Counted from the stretch's first letter, positions 1-13,600 are shown. The stretch is DNA of 64,000 nucleotides from Typha latifolia (GCA_019914945.1 CM034101.1:1499188-1563187), one strand, 5' to 3'. Notes: generated by a model not told the origin, from the letters alone. A program made the numbers and translations.

Positions 1-135
1 GGAGACGTCGTAGAAGATGAGGGCGATGAGGGGGAGGACGGTGAGCCGAGGGCGAGAGGAAGGAGGAGAAGGGTTTGGGGAAGACGACGAGGCAGGAACC
101 CCTCCTTCCTCCGCATCCTCCTCGACCTCCCCCAT
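1..135 (-). CDS. Polyamine/amino-acid permease (PUT/LAT-like), N-terminus only
   Basis: Read on the minus strand, an ATG at 135 opens an ORF that runs off the left edge after 45 codons. An acidic, Ser/Pro-rich tail of about 30 residues precedes RLTVLPLIALIFYDVS. That motif matches the start of the first membrane helix in plant polyamine uptake transporters of the APC superfamily, where the helix runs ...LPLIFLIxxEVSGGP. The Ser/Pro-rich cytosolic tail is also usual there. These proteins import polyamines or paraquat-like cations at the plasma membrane, Golgi or chloroplast, depending on the member. Only the tail and start of TM1 are visible, so the call rests on a short motif. The 5' UTR and promoter extend rightwards from 136. 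A different APC-family permease is the main alternative. Confidence 0.68.
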   Translation of the reverse strand, partial: MGEVEEDAEEGGVPASSSSPNPSPPSSRPRLTVLPLIALIFYDVS

Positions 136-3100
136 GGTTTTGGATCGGATCTCTCGATTGGGTAGGAAAATGGAGTTATTCGCGAGGAAGTTGGGACTTG
201 GGATAGCGGCGGTTAGAATAAATTTTTGCCGTTTTATGGGAAAACGTAAGTGGATATTCTACCCGACACGTAGTGTCGTCGTGAATAATTAACTGTATAC
301 TTTGGACATAAGACTGCCAGAATAAATTAGAAACTTAGCCCATTAAGCGAAGCCCAATACGAGCCCATAAGAGAATAATTTGGGCTGGGGTTTATTGCTC
401 AAATTCGATGACAGTAGTTAGGGGAAGTTCGATTAGGTTTTAGCGTGCAATGTTCTTTATCTCATTGAGGGATTTGGGATTTTATCCAGGGATTTACTAA
501 GTGGTTCGCAAGGATTTCTAAGCCAGGTGAACTATGCGAATACTCTGATTTACTCGGAAAAAAGTGGACTTCATACATTTATTTTCCTTGCAGCTGTGAT
601 GGATAACTCCTAGTAGATTTGTGCAAGTTTTCCATATTCTTAAATCTATGGAATGACTAGTTGCTGAATAACTTCTGTGTCATGGAGCTGATAATTGAGA
701 TGGTCAGGTCTACATTAATAGTATAATTTCTGGACACCAATTTTGTTTGTTACGTGCAAATACTTTGGTTTATTGATGTCTTGGACAAATTCTTTACTGT
801 AAAAGGAATAGAAAAACTTGTTTTTTAGTAGTGAGATGGTCGAGGGAATCACGTTCCTCCTTGATGAGGTCATCTGTGAGTAATGCTGAAGTCAGGAGGC
901 TTAGATTCTGAAGACACTTGGTAGAAAAGAATGGCCTGTATTTAATCCTTTGACAGTTTGACATTCATTGTTTTATACCTTGTCTGGTCTAGTATTGTTT
1001 AATTTTATCCAATTATGTTCTTCAAAGATTTGCTGTTCTTTATTCTGTAATATTTATAGGATGACCACTGGAATGATATGATGACAAAAATTGGTAATTG
1101 GAAAACTAAATTTTCCAACCCTTTGTTAAGTATCCTGATGTCTTTTGCAGTTAATTACTGTGATATTTTTTTTGAGTAACACCACATGATTACATGAATT
1201 GCCTAAATTTTCTCATTTAGGAGAAACACCAAATATACTCGAATCAGATTTACAGAGCGGATAAGTACTCTGTTTCATGAACAACCTCATGGAATACATG
1301 GTCCTGGTTAATGGTAATTTTTCTTTTCTTTTTATTGGTTAGTTTTGTAACCTGGGTCACATCTTAGAAGCACAAGGGATCCCTTTCATATGATAGGTAG
1401 TTTCTCAGGGTATTATCATAGATATTTTTTTCCTCATTTTTGGAACCAAGAAACTTCCCTTTTGCTTTGAGATTGTTATCCCTGAAAACTGAACAGTAAA
1501 AAAGACAGGTTGAGGAAATGGAAACTACAATAAGATTCTGGTATATGTATATTTGTCATTGTTAAACAAGTTATTACTAATATTATGAAGATATGGTTCT
1601 ATGGATGAGGCCTTTACGCTTTGTTCATGTCATTTATATCTCTAGTCCTGTTACAGAAAAACTGCACAAAGTGCAATTGGAGAATTCATCGGCGACTTTT
1701 GTTGCTCACTGTACATGTAGCCTACGCTTCTTTAATTGAGTGAGAGTTGCTCAAATAAGCAGGCTGATACCTAACAGCTATAGTTTTGAATTCAAATTCT
1801 TCCTTGTTTGTTTGTTTCTCAAATCCTACCTTTTATTTCTGTTATATGCTAGCATTGTCTATAAGTTGGGAGTGTATTGGACATGTATTATGCGGAAAAC
1901 TTTATCCTCTATTGGAAATTATTTATCCGATATGACATCACTTTCTGAAGTTCATTGCCATTTGTTGTCTTTATTGAACAAATTATTCCCTTCGAATTCA
2001 AGATGCCAGATACATTGGTCTAGTGGTTATATTTCTTCATGGATGATCATGTTATTCCTCTAGAATATGAAAACAATTTTAGCTTTCGTTTTCAACAATT
2101 ATACAATTATTCATTTAGGCATCATTTGCTTATCCTTTTCTAATCATGTACTTGTAAATAAAACCTGTGGAAGAACTGACCAATCTTGGACCATATTCAA
2201 GACGTTGATTAGTTATGACTGCTTCTTTGTAATCTTATCGAGGTTAACTGTTTCGCAAGTGTGATTAGGACTGCTGAATTTCTTCTGATGTGAACTCATT
2301 TTCTAACAATGCTACTGGTTGTTAGGTGAGATGGTTGTTGACACTTAGGTACCTCATAATGTGCTTGCTCTCTTTTGTATTTATTGGATACAGAGAGGAA
2401 AGCGTACAAGGGAATGCTCATATTCCACTTGAATGAACAGAAGGGAGGCCCCCCACCTTCATGTGTCGCATTGCTCTCACGCTGGTCGTTATACCCAAGA
2501 GGTAAAGATAGAGATGCTCACTATTAAGCTGATGCTTATTCTGGGCCCTGTTGATCTTCACTCACAGTTAAGACAAAAACTGGTACTCCAAAAAGTTCTT
2601 CCACCGAACAAGCACTAGATGTGGTTGGCCCCTTTTCAAGTTCATGCTGCACCTGGATTCGACGGCATGATGAAGTTTGCATGGTATGTCATCTCGTATA
2701 TTTACATGATGGATATGATGTACATAACTAAAAGGCGACTTCTAAAAAGATTCTGCTGTGGCCTCTCATCTCAAAATTCCTCTTTGTGGAGCATCTGAGT
2801 CAGCATGGAGAAACTAGGGTAAGATGGTACCTTTTTTTATCTTTTTTTGGGTTCCATATTGTTGGTTTTGTCCTTGAAAATTGATCTCAAACATGCACAG
2901 AGATGCATCTGTCGGAAGATCCTTGCGTAATTCAGTTACAGCGTCTTTCTTGTACTTAGAATTCTGTCTATCACCCAGTTGATTTCAATGTTTTTGGTAC
3001 TGTTGCATGAGAATTTCTTGATCTTATTGATATGGTTTCTTTCAATATTATATTGTTACTAGAAGTGTATTTGGAATTTCCTGATATATTATTGCAGTAC

Positions 3101-4055
3101 TTTGGAACATTATAGTCAAAAGTTATATTTGTATAGAATTAGAGACAAGGTGAGCAAAAACAATAGGAAAAGTAGCAAGTAACTAGAAAGAGGTACCTCA
3201 TCATTGTATCTTGAGTAGTAGGTAGGAGTATCTCCCAAGTACTATGAACATGACACTGCATTAACAAGGAAATAGAGGGTGGGGGGGCCTGAGATTGAGA
3301 GGTAGTTGGATGAATGCCTGAAACCTAGTCTCTGCCTTGTTTTTTTTCTATGCATCCAAGAAAAGTTTCAATACCAGGGTGACCCTATTATATTGGCTCT
3401 CAGTGTTTGTTTTAGTGATGTGATAATTCAACTGTTGTCATTTATTCACTACTGGCTTTTGGTTGATTTTTCTTTTCTTTTCCTTAAAAAAAAATTAGAA
3501 GTATATTGCCAATATGATATTTATAGACAATTTTTGTTTCTTTTTTTGTTATATTTTTTCAATGGTTAAGTCAATGATATGTAAAGCAAATAATTTCAGG
3601 TCGTCAGCAATGCTATAACAATTGAGAGAACCTGCAGTGGTCCTCAAAATTGCAAAATGTTCATTGAATTAGACTCTTCCTGAACAAATTCCTCCATTGA
3701 ATCAAGTTAAATGCGATTCGACATATTTTTTAACTCGATTCGACATACTGACCTAGATTTTCACTAACCTACACTCGTCGAATGTGACGTATCACGCCTT
3801 TCTCCAAAACTTTGTGTAATTGTAGCTATCGATTGATTAATTGTTCGCAAATATAACAGGGAAACTCGTGTGGGAGATTGTTGGACAGTGAGTTCCTTAA
3901 TCGATCTCTGAGGATCCATGACATGGAAATTCTTGTTGTAATGTCATTATCAGCAAATTGCTCGACAAATCGCAACGACAAATGTAATGAGATTGATGTA
4001 CATCAAGTATATTGCTCTGTCGACTATATCTTAATCCCATTGTGACTCTCAGTTA

Positions 4056-4058
4056 GAA

Positions 4059-4098
<40 letters not shown>

Positions 4099-4101
4099 TA
4101 A
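4056..4101. repeat. Poly(A) tract followed by (TA)n
   Basis: About 20 A residues run directly into about 12 TA units. The structure is a compound simple repeat in intergenic DNA, and it could mark the tail of an old retroposed sequence. Confidence 0.85.
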
Positions 4102-5178
4102 TAGAGGAAATGTGTACCTCATAAATGCCTATAAATATATATACAAGAGAATCTGATCAATAGTGAGTTCTGCATAGCTTAAGTTTATACGCAACATTCA
4201 GGTGGAAGCATTTATTTCTTTGTTAATTTTTTCTTTTCCAATTCAAGAATTGCAATTATGTCTTCTTCTTCTTCTTCTCCTCCTTTTTCTTATTTGGTTG
4301 GATTAGATTAGGTTTAGAGTAAACTTATCTGCTAATGAGAATCAACCAGATGGACTAAGTGGGCCAGCCATATTAATTGGGCCGTCTTAATCATTTGCCA
4401 TCATCTGAAACGGCTTCTGGACCCAAGTAATTAAAACGCCTCCACTCTCCACCACTCCCGCCCTTAACGGTTCGAAACCAAACAATATAATGATCATGTA
4501 CCAATCATTGGTGATTAGTGACGGCAGTGGCATTTCATTAATGAAACGTGGCTGCCCTCACTCCACGTCGCCCCTCCATTAATCTTTTCAATCCAACGGA
4601 TAAGACCCAATGATGCTCTTAATATTCCACAGATGCATAGATTTATTTTGGTATATTACCTCCCCAATATTTGTCTTACCCCAGCAGCATCATACGAATA
4701 CCAACGTACTAACTTAACTACTAATTTATTATATTAATCTACTTTATATCAAATCAAGAAATATTTCTAATAATTTTATTTTAAAATAAAAAAATAATTA
4801 TTTTATATTACATCAAATATAATTATTACACTCTTATTTTAGAATATAAATAAACATGAGAATAATTATTTCTAAAATATAGATATCATTTTGGAAAAAA
4901 TAAAAAAAGTATATTTAGTCTATAATTAATCTTATTTCTAAAGTAAACGTTGACTTAGTATTTTCTAATATATAGATTAAAGGATTAGTGATAACATCTT
5001 GTACTAGGATTAATCTTATTTTCTAAAAATATTATTACGGGACTATAGTGATAACATCTTGTACTATATATAATGTAAGAAAGTATGTAGTGATATGCAA
5101 AAAGCTAAGATAAATGATTAGAGACATCTATGGCGCAGCCATAGCCGCCATTTTCTTTTGGGCCCAGCTCCACTCTAA

Positions 5179-5203
5179 GAGAGAGAGAGAGAGAGAGAGA
5201 GAG
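5179..5203. repeat. (GA)n microsatellite upstream of HLS1-like gene
   Basis: An uninterrupted GA dinucleotide tract is followed by an A/G-rich stretch to about 5245. It lies about 110 bp upstream of the predicted TATA box. GAGA tracts near plant promoters can bind BBR/BPC factors, but a regulatory role here is inference. Confidence 0.7.
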
Positions 5204-5310
5204 CAAAGGAAAAGAAAAGAAAAGAAAAAAAAGAAGAAGAAAAAGTCATGGGAGAGAGAGGACCCATGATCTCACGAGAACCCCACTAACTTCATCTATA
5301 TGATGAGCGA

Positions 5311-5320
5311 CTATAAATAA
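5311..5320 (+). promoter_or_regulatory. TATA box of the HLS1-like gene
   Basis: CTATAAATAA is a near-consensus plant TATA box. Transcription would then start around 5345, giving a 5' UTR of about 290 nt before the ATG at 5635. The leader is rich in pyrimidines and contains no long upstream ORF on this strand. Confidence 0.65.
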
Positions 5321-5634
5321 CCCCAGTGCTCACGTCTATTCCCCTCAATCTCTCGGTCTAGTAAGGATAAGTATCTACAGTTAATATTATCGCTTGAAAA
5401 GAAGGAGATCCCGAGAAAGGCAAAGGCAAGTAGAGTACACAGTGTCCTTTTTGTGTGCGGTTGCTAACTGTAGAAGAAAGACAAAAGAGAAGAGATAAAT
5501 AACAAGCCCTCCTTCCTTTCCTATTCTTCCATTCATCCATCCATCCTCGCTTCTTTCTTTCTTGGCTTTCTCCTCCTACCATCTTAATTTGGATAAACTA
5601 GATAGATAAGTAGAGATCGAATATAGAGAAGGAG

Positions 5635-7045
5635 ATGGAGGAAGACGCGGAGGAGGTGATCGAGGTGAGAGAATTCGATCCGGAGAGAGACTGCGGTGGC
5701 GTGGAAGCCGTGGAGCGCACGTGCGAGGTGGGCCCCAGCGGTACGATGTCCCTCTTCACCCATCTCCTCGGCGATCCCCTCGCCCGAATCCGTCATTCCC
5801 CGGCCTTCCTCATGCTGGTTAGTTGTTTCACTTATTTTTTGAATTTTTTTAAAAAAAAAAAAGAGAGAGAAAGAAATGGCCTAGCTTTTAAGTGTTAATT
5901 AAATTTAATTGATGAAAGGTAGCGGAAACTCGTGGGCCGGTGCGGGAGATCGTGGGCCTCGTTCGCGGCTGCATCAAGACGGTCTCCTGCGGTAAGAATC
6001 GCCACTGCAGCAATCCCGCGAGAGCTGCGACTCCCATCTACACCACCGTCGCCTACCTCCTCGGCCTCCGCGTCTCCCCTTTCCACCGGTAAAAACTCTC
6101 GCCCTCTAAATTCCCTTTCTTAATTTACCCACCCCCTCTCTAAATTTGATAATCTTCTCTCCTCTTCTCTTCAACAGTCGGAGGGGTATCGGGTTAAAGT
6201 TGGTGCAGCGAATGGAACGGTGGTTCCGAGAAATGGGAGCCGAGTACGCTTACATGGCAACGGATAAAGAAAATATCGCATCCGTGCGCTTATTCACTGA
6301 ACGGTGCGGATACTTCAAGTTCCGGACACCCTCCATCCTAGTCCACCCGGTGTTCGCTCACCGCCTCCCCCTCCCCCGCCGCGCAGCCATCCTCCGCGTC
6401 CCGCCGCGAGACGCAGAGTCGCTCTACCGCCGCAGGTTCGCCGCCACCGAGTTCTTCCCCCGGGACGTCGACGCCATCCTCTCCAACCCTCTCTCCCTTG
6501 GCACCTTCCTCGCCGTCTTCAAGTCCGACTCCTCGGCGGCTAACCCCTGGCTCGGCGTCGACTCGTTCCTCGCCGATCCACCGGGGTCGTGGGCCGTCCT
6601 GAGCGTGTGGAACTGTAAAGAGGTGTTCCGGCTCGAGGTCCGCGGCGCACCGACGTGGCGCCGCGGCTTGGCAAGGACGACTCGAGCCGTCGACCGCGCC
6701 TTCCCGTGGCTCCGGATCCCGTCGGTGCCGGACTTGTTCCGCCCGTTCGGGCTGTACTTCCTATACGGCGTCGGCGGGGAGGGTCGCGGCGCGGCGGCGC
6801 TGGTGTCGGCGCTGTGCCGGCACGCGCACAACATGGCTCGGGACGGCGAGTGCGGGGTGGTGGCGGCTGAGGTGGCCGCGTGCGAGCCGCTAAGGGAGGG
6901 GATACCGCACTGGGGGAGGCTCTCGTGCGCCGAGGACTTATGGTGCATGAAGCGGATCGCCGATGAGTATAGCGAGGGGACGGTCGGAGATTGGACCAAG
7001 AAGCCACCTGGGCCGTCGATTTTTGTGGATCCGAGAGAATTTTAA
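5635..7045 (+). CDS. HLS1-like: HOOKLESS1-like GNAT N-acetyltransferase
   Basis: There are three coding exons, 5635-5817, 5919-6088 and 6178-7045, joined at GT-AG introns of 101 and 89 bp. They give a protein of 406 residues, close to the roughly 400 of Arabidopsis HLS1. The protein starts EVREFDPERD, followed by VERTCEVGPSG and LLGDPLARIRHSPAFLMLVAE, all hallmarks of the HLS1 family. The acetyl-CoA loop of the GNAT fold (RRRGIGLKLVQRMERWF) begins exon 3, followed by ATDKENIASVRLFTERCGY. The C-terminus ends VGDWTKKPPG and FVDPREF, as in HLS1. HLS1 integrates ethylene, auxin and light in apical hook formation, and also affects sugar responses. It is nuclear and promotes histone acetylation. 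Exons are very GC-rich with an AT-rich first intron. The ATG is the first in frame and sits in a purine-rich context. Confidence 0.93.
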
Positions 7046-7643
7046 TTAACTTTAATTAGATTTAATCATTTCTATTATACTGAGTTTTCTCTTTGGTCTC
7101 CTTTGGATTTTTCTTATAAGCTGTACATATATTCATCACAATGAGCTTACACGATTTAAATGTTTATTTTCTTTTTAATTTTGGAAAAAATATTTCTATG
7201 GAGAAGGAGATGAGTGATCACTGCGAGCTGGTCCTCTTTTAACCAATGATAAACTTTTTTTTTCTGAAAAAAAATATTCTCTTTTGATCCTTAGACTTCT
7301 TTTTTCAATGATCGTGATATTGTCTATATGTTTTAGCATTCTACAACTCTATTTTACTTTGGCTTTTGAGATGAATCACACTGTCGGTTGACTTACAATT
7401 TGCTTGGTGTTCAAATCGCTATCAATCTATCGTCATCTAATGGGAAAATGATGTTTTAAAGACGTAATTAGCATCTAATTCTATATTAAATAAGAAGCTA
7501 ACAATTAAGATGCATTCTTTATTACCATCTTGTATCGGAAAAAATATCTATTTGAGATTAAAGAAAAGCAAAAAAATTTTTTAAAAAAATCACGAGAACT
7601 ATGTTTATAATTAATTATTGTAAAGAAATATCTATCACACTGT

Positions 7644-7681
<38 letters not shown>

Positions 7682-10600
7682 TTGTCAAATTCCTACTTCA
7701 ATTATTGTCAATTATTTACTTCTAACCTACATCATTAACAATACTGTTAACAAGTTTTTTTAAGTGACAAATGATATTTACATAGCAACCTCAATTTTCT
7801 TTTTTGCGATGATACTTTTGCTCTCCAATAACTCATTTTAGAGAAGAAAAAAAAATATAACGGGAATCACTAGGCCATTTCATTGTCGGTGTAGCACCAA
7901 AGAAGGCAAGCTGTCAACCAAGCAACGATTTAAAGGCAAAAGAGTCAACATGCAAATAAAAATTTGAACTGCTTCGTAAACAACAAAGTTTGCCCAGTAA
8001 ATATTAATTCCCATCAAAATAGGGCAATTCATTCTTAATCCTAATTAAAGGTAGATAAGTTGATGCATTTTTGTAGCCTTAATTAAGGATGTGACAAGAT
8101 ACACGAACAGATGACACATGGTCCAAGGGAAACAAGATACGTTCTTGAGTTTAACGGCCTCCATTGCCACCTATAATTATATTAATTACTTGTATCCAAA
8201 TCACTCACGCCTCACAAGTCACAACCTATCCAATATTATAGTATTGAAAGTGTTGTTATCTCATAATTAAGGGCATAGGTGCGATGTACTCTAAAATAAT
8301 AATTCAATTTTTATGGATATCATAAATGATCAATGTCCATAAGCTGTACTTGGTATTTATTTAAATACAAAATAGATTATTAACTCAATAGAATAGTGTC
8401 AGTAATGTTTCCATATATACGTTGAATAATTAGGTCCGACTACTGTGCGCACATGATTAATATAATCTAAATATATAGTTGATGCTATAATTTCAAATGA
8501 TGAGTATTTAGTGTTGATATAGCTTTTATATTATAAACTACCTTTAGAAAGGTGGAATGAGCATATAATTCACATCAAGCTTTAAAATTCTTTTGATGAA
8601 GAGGAGTGACCAAAGCAAGGAAGAAGACAGTGGATTCATGCTTAGATGTTAGTGCTCTCTCTCTCTCTGTGCTCACCTTTCAGGGCGTTGGTGGGGTCTC
8701 CGTCTCCTTGGCTTGAATTGACCTATGCCCTTTGATTGCAAATTGCCTCGTACCAATGTTTGTCCAAATGCCCCATCTGAAGACAAGAAATGGGTTAGCT
8801 TAACTGATCTCTAACTAGGTTGGGTGGGCCATTGTGTTTGCTCTCCTACTAGCCCTAGGGGTCCATCTTGCCTGCCACTTCATCAAAGTACCCCCCTTTT
8901 GCCTTTTGATGCCTTGATGCTAGTTTTTTTTTTTTTTTTTTCTCATTCCTTTTCTTTTCCTTCTTCTTCTTTCTCTTCTTCTTCTTCTTCTTTTTTTTTT
9001 TTTTAATCCTTCTGTGATGTTAACAATATGCTAAATGTAGTAATGGAATGGTGTTGAGATTAATTTGGTTAGAATAGTGGAGGAGTTGGTCCTCCCTACT
9101 TTAGTGATAGGGGGGAATCCCAATATCACATCCAACCCTCCACTGAGTTGATGCATACCCTCTCGCCGTAATATGATCAACGTTAGGGCCTTAGGGGGGG
9201 GAGAAAGAGAGGAGAAGAAAGAGAACAACGGACAAAATCGAGGACCCCATTCAGAGAGGAATATAATGTAGATATGATTAGAATAATTCATGATAGAAAG
9301 AAAGAGAATGGCGCATATCCATTTTGTTGACAAAGTTTTGGATGGCTCTTTCATATTTAGATTTAAAGATAGATTCTGATAGAGATTTATAGATTTCTTT
9401 CTCTCTCTCTCTCTCTCCCCCTCTTTTTTTTCTTTTTCCATTGTACCATTGGATAGCTTACTTTGTTTATCTGGCTAAAATCCATGAACATTGAAATCGT
9501 GGGCTTGGTTGGATCCGGGCACTTGACACACTAAATTGGGCCCAATTTCCTCAATCTTAGCCGTAAAAGTAGCCAGCCTTTTAGCTATGATTAGTACTTC
9601 AAGCTAGTCCATGATGAAAAAAAAAACCGAGAGAATATTTTGTTCATATATTCTTATAGAACAAGGACTGCTTAATTGAGCTGTTAACACTCATTGAGAG
9701 GTTTATTATATTGTTATAGGAAAAGGGTAGAAACTTTAAGAGATTCTAAATCTGGAAGGCTAGTCAGAAAGCACTAATGGACATCAGTCAAACTTTTGCC
9801 AGCCCCATATAGTTACTCTGTTAAGGAGCATCAAAGTTCATAGTTTGATTTCCTAACATCATTTCATGGGAGAGTTATGCTTTCAGCTCACCTAGAGAGA
9901 TCTTATTATATTAAGTGCTAATGACCTCATTTGATCACCGCATCATTTAGTTGACGGTGGAAAGATTTGAAAAGAGAATAGAAGAAAAGGTAAAGAGTGA
10001 CAAGTCTAGTCTGTCAATGCCCAGAGTGCCAGTTTGAAGCTACAACCGTTTCACTGTTGCACAAATGAACATTGACAAGAAAAATCCATTCACTTTAAAG
10101 TTTTCTCCTTTTCCTTTTTCTGAGTACTTAATATAACCTTGCCACTTAATTAAATTGCAGATATGCAATAAAGGGTTAAGTGCATCTTTTCTCACAGCAT
10201 TATGATGGTATGATACAGATGGAAAGAAAGAGGCTCCAGTGGAATAAAGTGAGCAGAAGCCTTTGTGCAGCAGAGTATAAACCAATACAATTCTTTTGTG
10301 AGGCAATTAATGGGTTTCAGTCTGACCAAAGTAATTTTCCATCACCTCAACCTGAGATTACAAGTGTTCAATTCATTCAAACAAAATCAATAGCAGATTC
10401 ATTGAACTCTTAATTTTATATCAAGTTCATATATAGTGGACTCCTGCAACACCGAACATGGCTATCCTTTCCTTATGGTACAAGCTAAAAACTGAGTTGT
10501 TGTCCATACAGGGAATTCATGAGATAGTAAGCATATCACTGATTACAAATGCTTTCATCATCAGCCTGCAAAAATGGCGCTTGTTTGAGATCCCAAAATG

Positions 10601-10685
10601 TCATTCATCAGTGATTCTATGTCTAGTTTTCTACTGTCTTAGGAAACAATCGAACAATAAGGTACTATCTTAGTTTGTCTTTGGA
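7046..10685. other. Intergenic between convergent HLS1-like and NPH3-like genes
   Basis: The two flanking genes converge, so the ends of this stretch hold their 3' UTRs. The middle is AT-rich, with an (AT)n tract at 7647-7679, a poly(T) run at 8922-8941 and further T/C-rich tracts to 9003. The ORFs here, up to 136 codons, are low-complexity or have no recognisable motif. I see no RNA gene or mobile element with defined ends. Confidence 0.5.
7647..7679. repeat. (AT)n microsatellite
   Basis: An uninterrupted AT dinucleotide tract of about 16 units in intergenic DNA. Confidence 0.9.
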
Positions 10686-13600
10686 CTATGAAACTGAACG
10701 CCTCGAACTTCTCGAAGGGGTAGACTTAGTCTCCTCCGGATTAATGGAGCCTGGACTCTCAGACGTGTCGGTGCTACTGTTCTCACCATCATGCCCTTTG
10801 TTAGACCAGAGCTTGCTTAGTATCTTCTTTGGCATCAAAATTCCTTTCACTTTGCTGTTGCTCTTGTCTTCACCATTGTTGTTGACATCCGCACTGCCAC
10901 TACTCCTTCCACTTCCCCCAACTTTACTGACTAGCCTTGTGGACCTGAAGGAATTAGTATCACTGGTCATTGCAGCTCCGTCCCAATCATCTTCAGTATT
11001 TGTCGTGGCAGCTGATCTCGAGCTACCATAAGAATTACCATTCTCCTGAGGAAGTAGCGATCGCATACTAACAGGGAGGTCAGCTGCCCCACCGCCACTT
11101 CCAGTAGCAGATGCTCTAATTTGCTCAAAGAAGAGAACTTGAACCACCACACGGAGAGGAAGGCGCTCGTTCTGCACTGCGTGCATGCATGCATCTGCTG
11201 AGAGTTTTTTACAGTCCATCAGACCGCATAATTTCTTCTTCTCACTCTTAGATAGACTAGGATGCTCCTGTACAAAAAGAAAAGAGCATAAAGGATATGC
11301 AAATATAGCAAGTTTAAACAAACATTGACGGATGAATGCAGAATCAGAATCACATAACTTGGATCACAAGGGAAAAGCAATAGAATGGCTAAAGCTGAGA
11401 AGATTAAGTCTTGAGAACAAGAGAAGTTACCTTGAGATACATGTCAATGGCACGATAGAGTGCATCATGGACTGGCCTTGCAGCAACTGATATCATTTCA
11501 GCTACTTCAATAAATTTTGAAAGAGGTAGGCTTGGGTCTTTTGAAACTTCAGCAAGGTATCCGTCAATTAATTTTGCTACAGCAACCTTTGAGCTGCTAG
11601 AAACAAAAGTTGGACTTCTAATCTCTAGAATTTCCTCTGTACCCTGTGGAATGGTTTGATCATCACCACTATGATGCATTAGAAACTCTTCTACTATACT
11701 CAGTGTCATGTCAATACTGTATCTAGTGTTTTCCCCCATTGTAGCAGGAATTATAAGGTCGGCGACAGAAGCTTCTTCTAACTGGCAGCCAATTCTCTTA
11801 ATTAAATCATTTCGACAAGTTTCACTAGAATCCAACAAGCATGCGGCTCTCAGTAGCTTTAGGAGGAAGGCACACTGAACAGAACCTTTCTCGGTTGGTA
11901 ATAACCGTATGATGGTTTCCAGAATTGCACGGTGTCTACTAACATCGCTTCCATTGGTTGCCGTACCTTTAAGATAACTGGGCAGCCTTCTATAGGCGTA
12001 AGCTCTTAAAGCTTCTCCAAATACTTCTCCGGACATTCTCTCCTTAGACTTGATGGCCATTATTACCCGCTTATAAAAGTCCACTTCAAGTTCACAGAGG
12101 TCCTCAACCCACCAGTCATTGGGAACCAACTGTTGCTTTCTAACACCATTCCAATGTGGATCAAGACCATTTTCAGATGGAAGCTTCTTTCTGTTGTAAG
12201 TGTAAGACCACTCAACCTCGCAAGGATCAATGGAGGCCCTTGAAGCTATAGCGTCAATGCAGTGGCTAACCACCTTCAAATCCTCAGACCAAGGTAGTAG
12301 GGACTTTGTAGTCTGTAGAACTATGATCGAGTCCTTCCAACTGCGGAATATGCTTGAATTTAAGAATACTTCTAACTTGTAGATGAGGTTTCCTTTATCA
12401 ATGCTTTCGTGCATTTCAAGGTACTCTGCCGCACAGCGAGCTGCGACCACATTGTAAGCATTGAGAGTGACGATCATACCGTAACAGAATTTAGCACATA
12501 TTTCAAATGCAGCAGGTCCGCCTGGGATGTCAGGAATGTCAACTTCATCATTGCTTTCCTCACTGACAGAGGCCACCAACTTTTGCAAGCGAGAACTCTT
12601 GGATAAAAGAGGGAACTGCATAAAATAGTTGACAAAGAATAGAGTAAATGAGGAAAGCTGAAGTCTTCTTGACAAATTTTGAAAATGCACAAGTAGAGCC
12701 ACCACCTTATGTAGATAAAATCTAACATCTCCTACATTAACAATGATGTCAGTTGCCAACTCAGTTGCAACAAACCTGAAAATGTGAAATCTTGGATGAG
12801 ATATTCAGGAAAGGAACAGTACTAAAGCAATCAAACTAAAATAAGAAAAGAACATAAGCAAGCTCTTAAAAAGAATCAGGATTAAGTATTAACATAAGAT
12901 GTTGAAAGTAGTACACAAACAAAGGAAAAGCTCATACACAAATATGGGAATATTATACACTTAATGTTTGCTTCAGAGTACACAAAATTCAACCGAAAAG
13001 AAAAGATAGCCTAAAAGGTAATTCTTCACTTGAAACTTTCTTCAGAGCTATTCACAATTAGCGTTAGTACCGACAATATTTTCTACAGGTGATATATTAG
13101 AAATCAAAGGAATTCTCTCTAATATGCCTTAATTCTAATCTCTGTTCCATCAACTTTTTCCCAAATCTTCCCAGATGTAAATCTTAATTCGACAGAAACT
13201 TGTTTGAGGTTCTCCTTGCTCATCTGACATGTTGAAAGTTGAAACAAGACCCTCTAAGAAAAGCATCTTTAAAGGCTCTCGCGTAAGGTCTCATGGCATA
13301 ACCTATCATATAGGTAAGCACATCACAACTAATACTTTGCAGCATGGTTTGAATGAATCAAAACAAATCCATTTAAAGGCCCTGAAACCAGCAAACTGGG
13401 GGTCGAATAGTATGTTTCAACCTGGTTACATTTCTTTATGCTATTTGTACCAGGAACCGGTCTATGGATGTGACGTTTCAGGCTAATACACACTGAGAAG
13501 CTAGAAAAATGTTGAAGAACTTATTCTTAAAAAAGATACCACTATTGAACAAAAGATATGTATAATATTCTGACCACACATATCACTCATCAAAAGTAAA

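Larger units (their letters stand above)
136..5300. other. Intergenic, no supported protein gene
   Basis: This 5 kb lies between the divergent permease and HLS1-like genes. The ORFs are short, AT-rich and carry no family motif I recognise. From about 430 to 3000 the composition is less biased than the flanks, and there are several splice-like junctions, for example a donor-like site after 525 and a GC-richer exon-like block at 2390-2690. A spliced noncoding or decayed transcript from the permease promoter is therefore possible, but not shown. From 4600 to 5100 the DNA is very AT-rich. Confidence 0.4.

Noticed and set aside
6304..7007. Several overlapping ORFs in other frames, both strands, within HLS1-like exon 3
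   Set aside because: They are shadows caused by high GC content. Only the frame with HLS1 motifs is conserved protein.
9031..9441. 136-codon minus-strand ORF with Glu/Lys/Arg-rich start
   Set aside because: It begins in a CT microsatellite read in reverse and has no family motif. It looks like chance.
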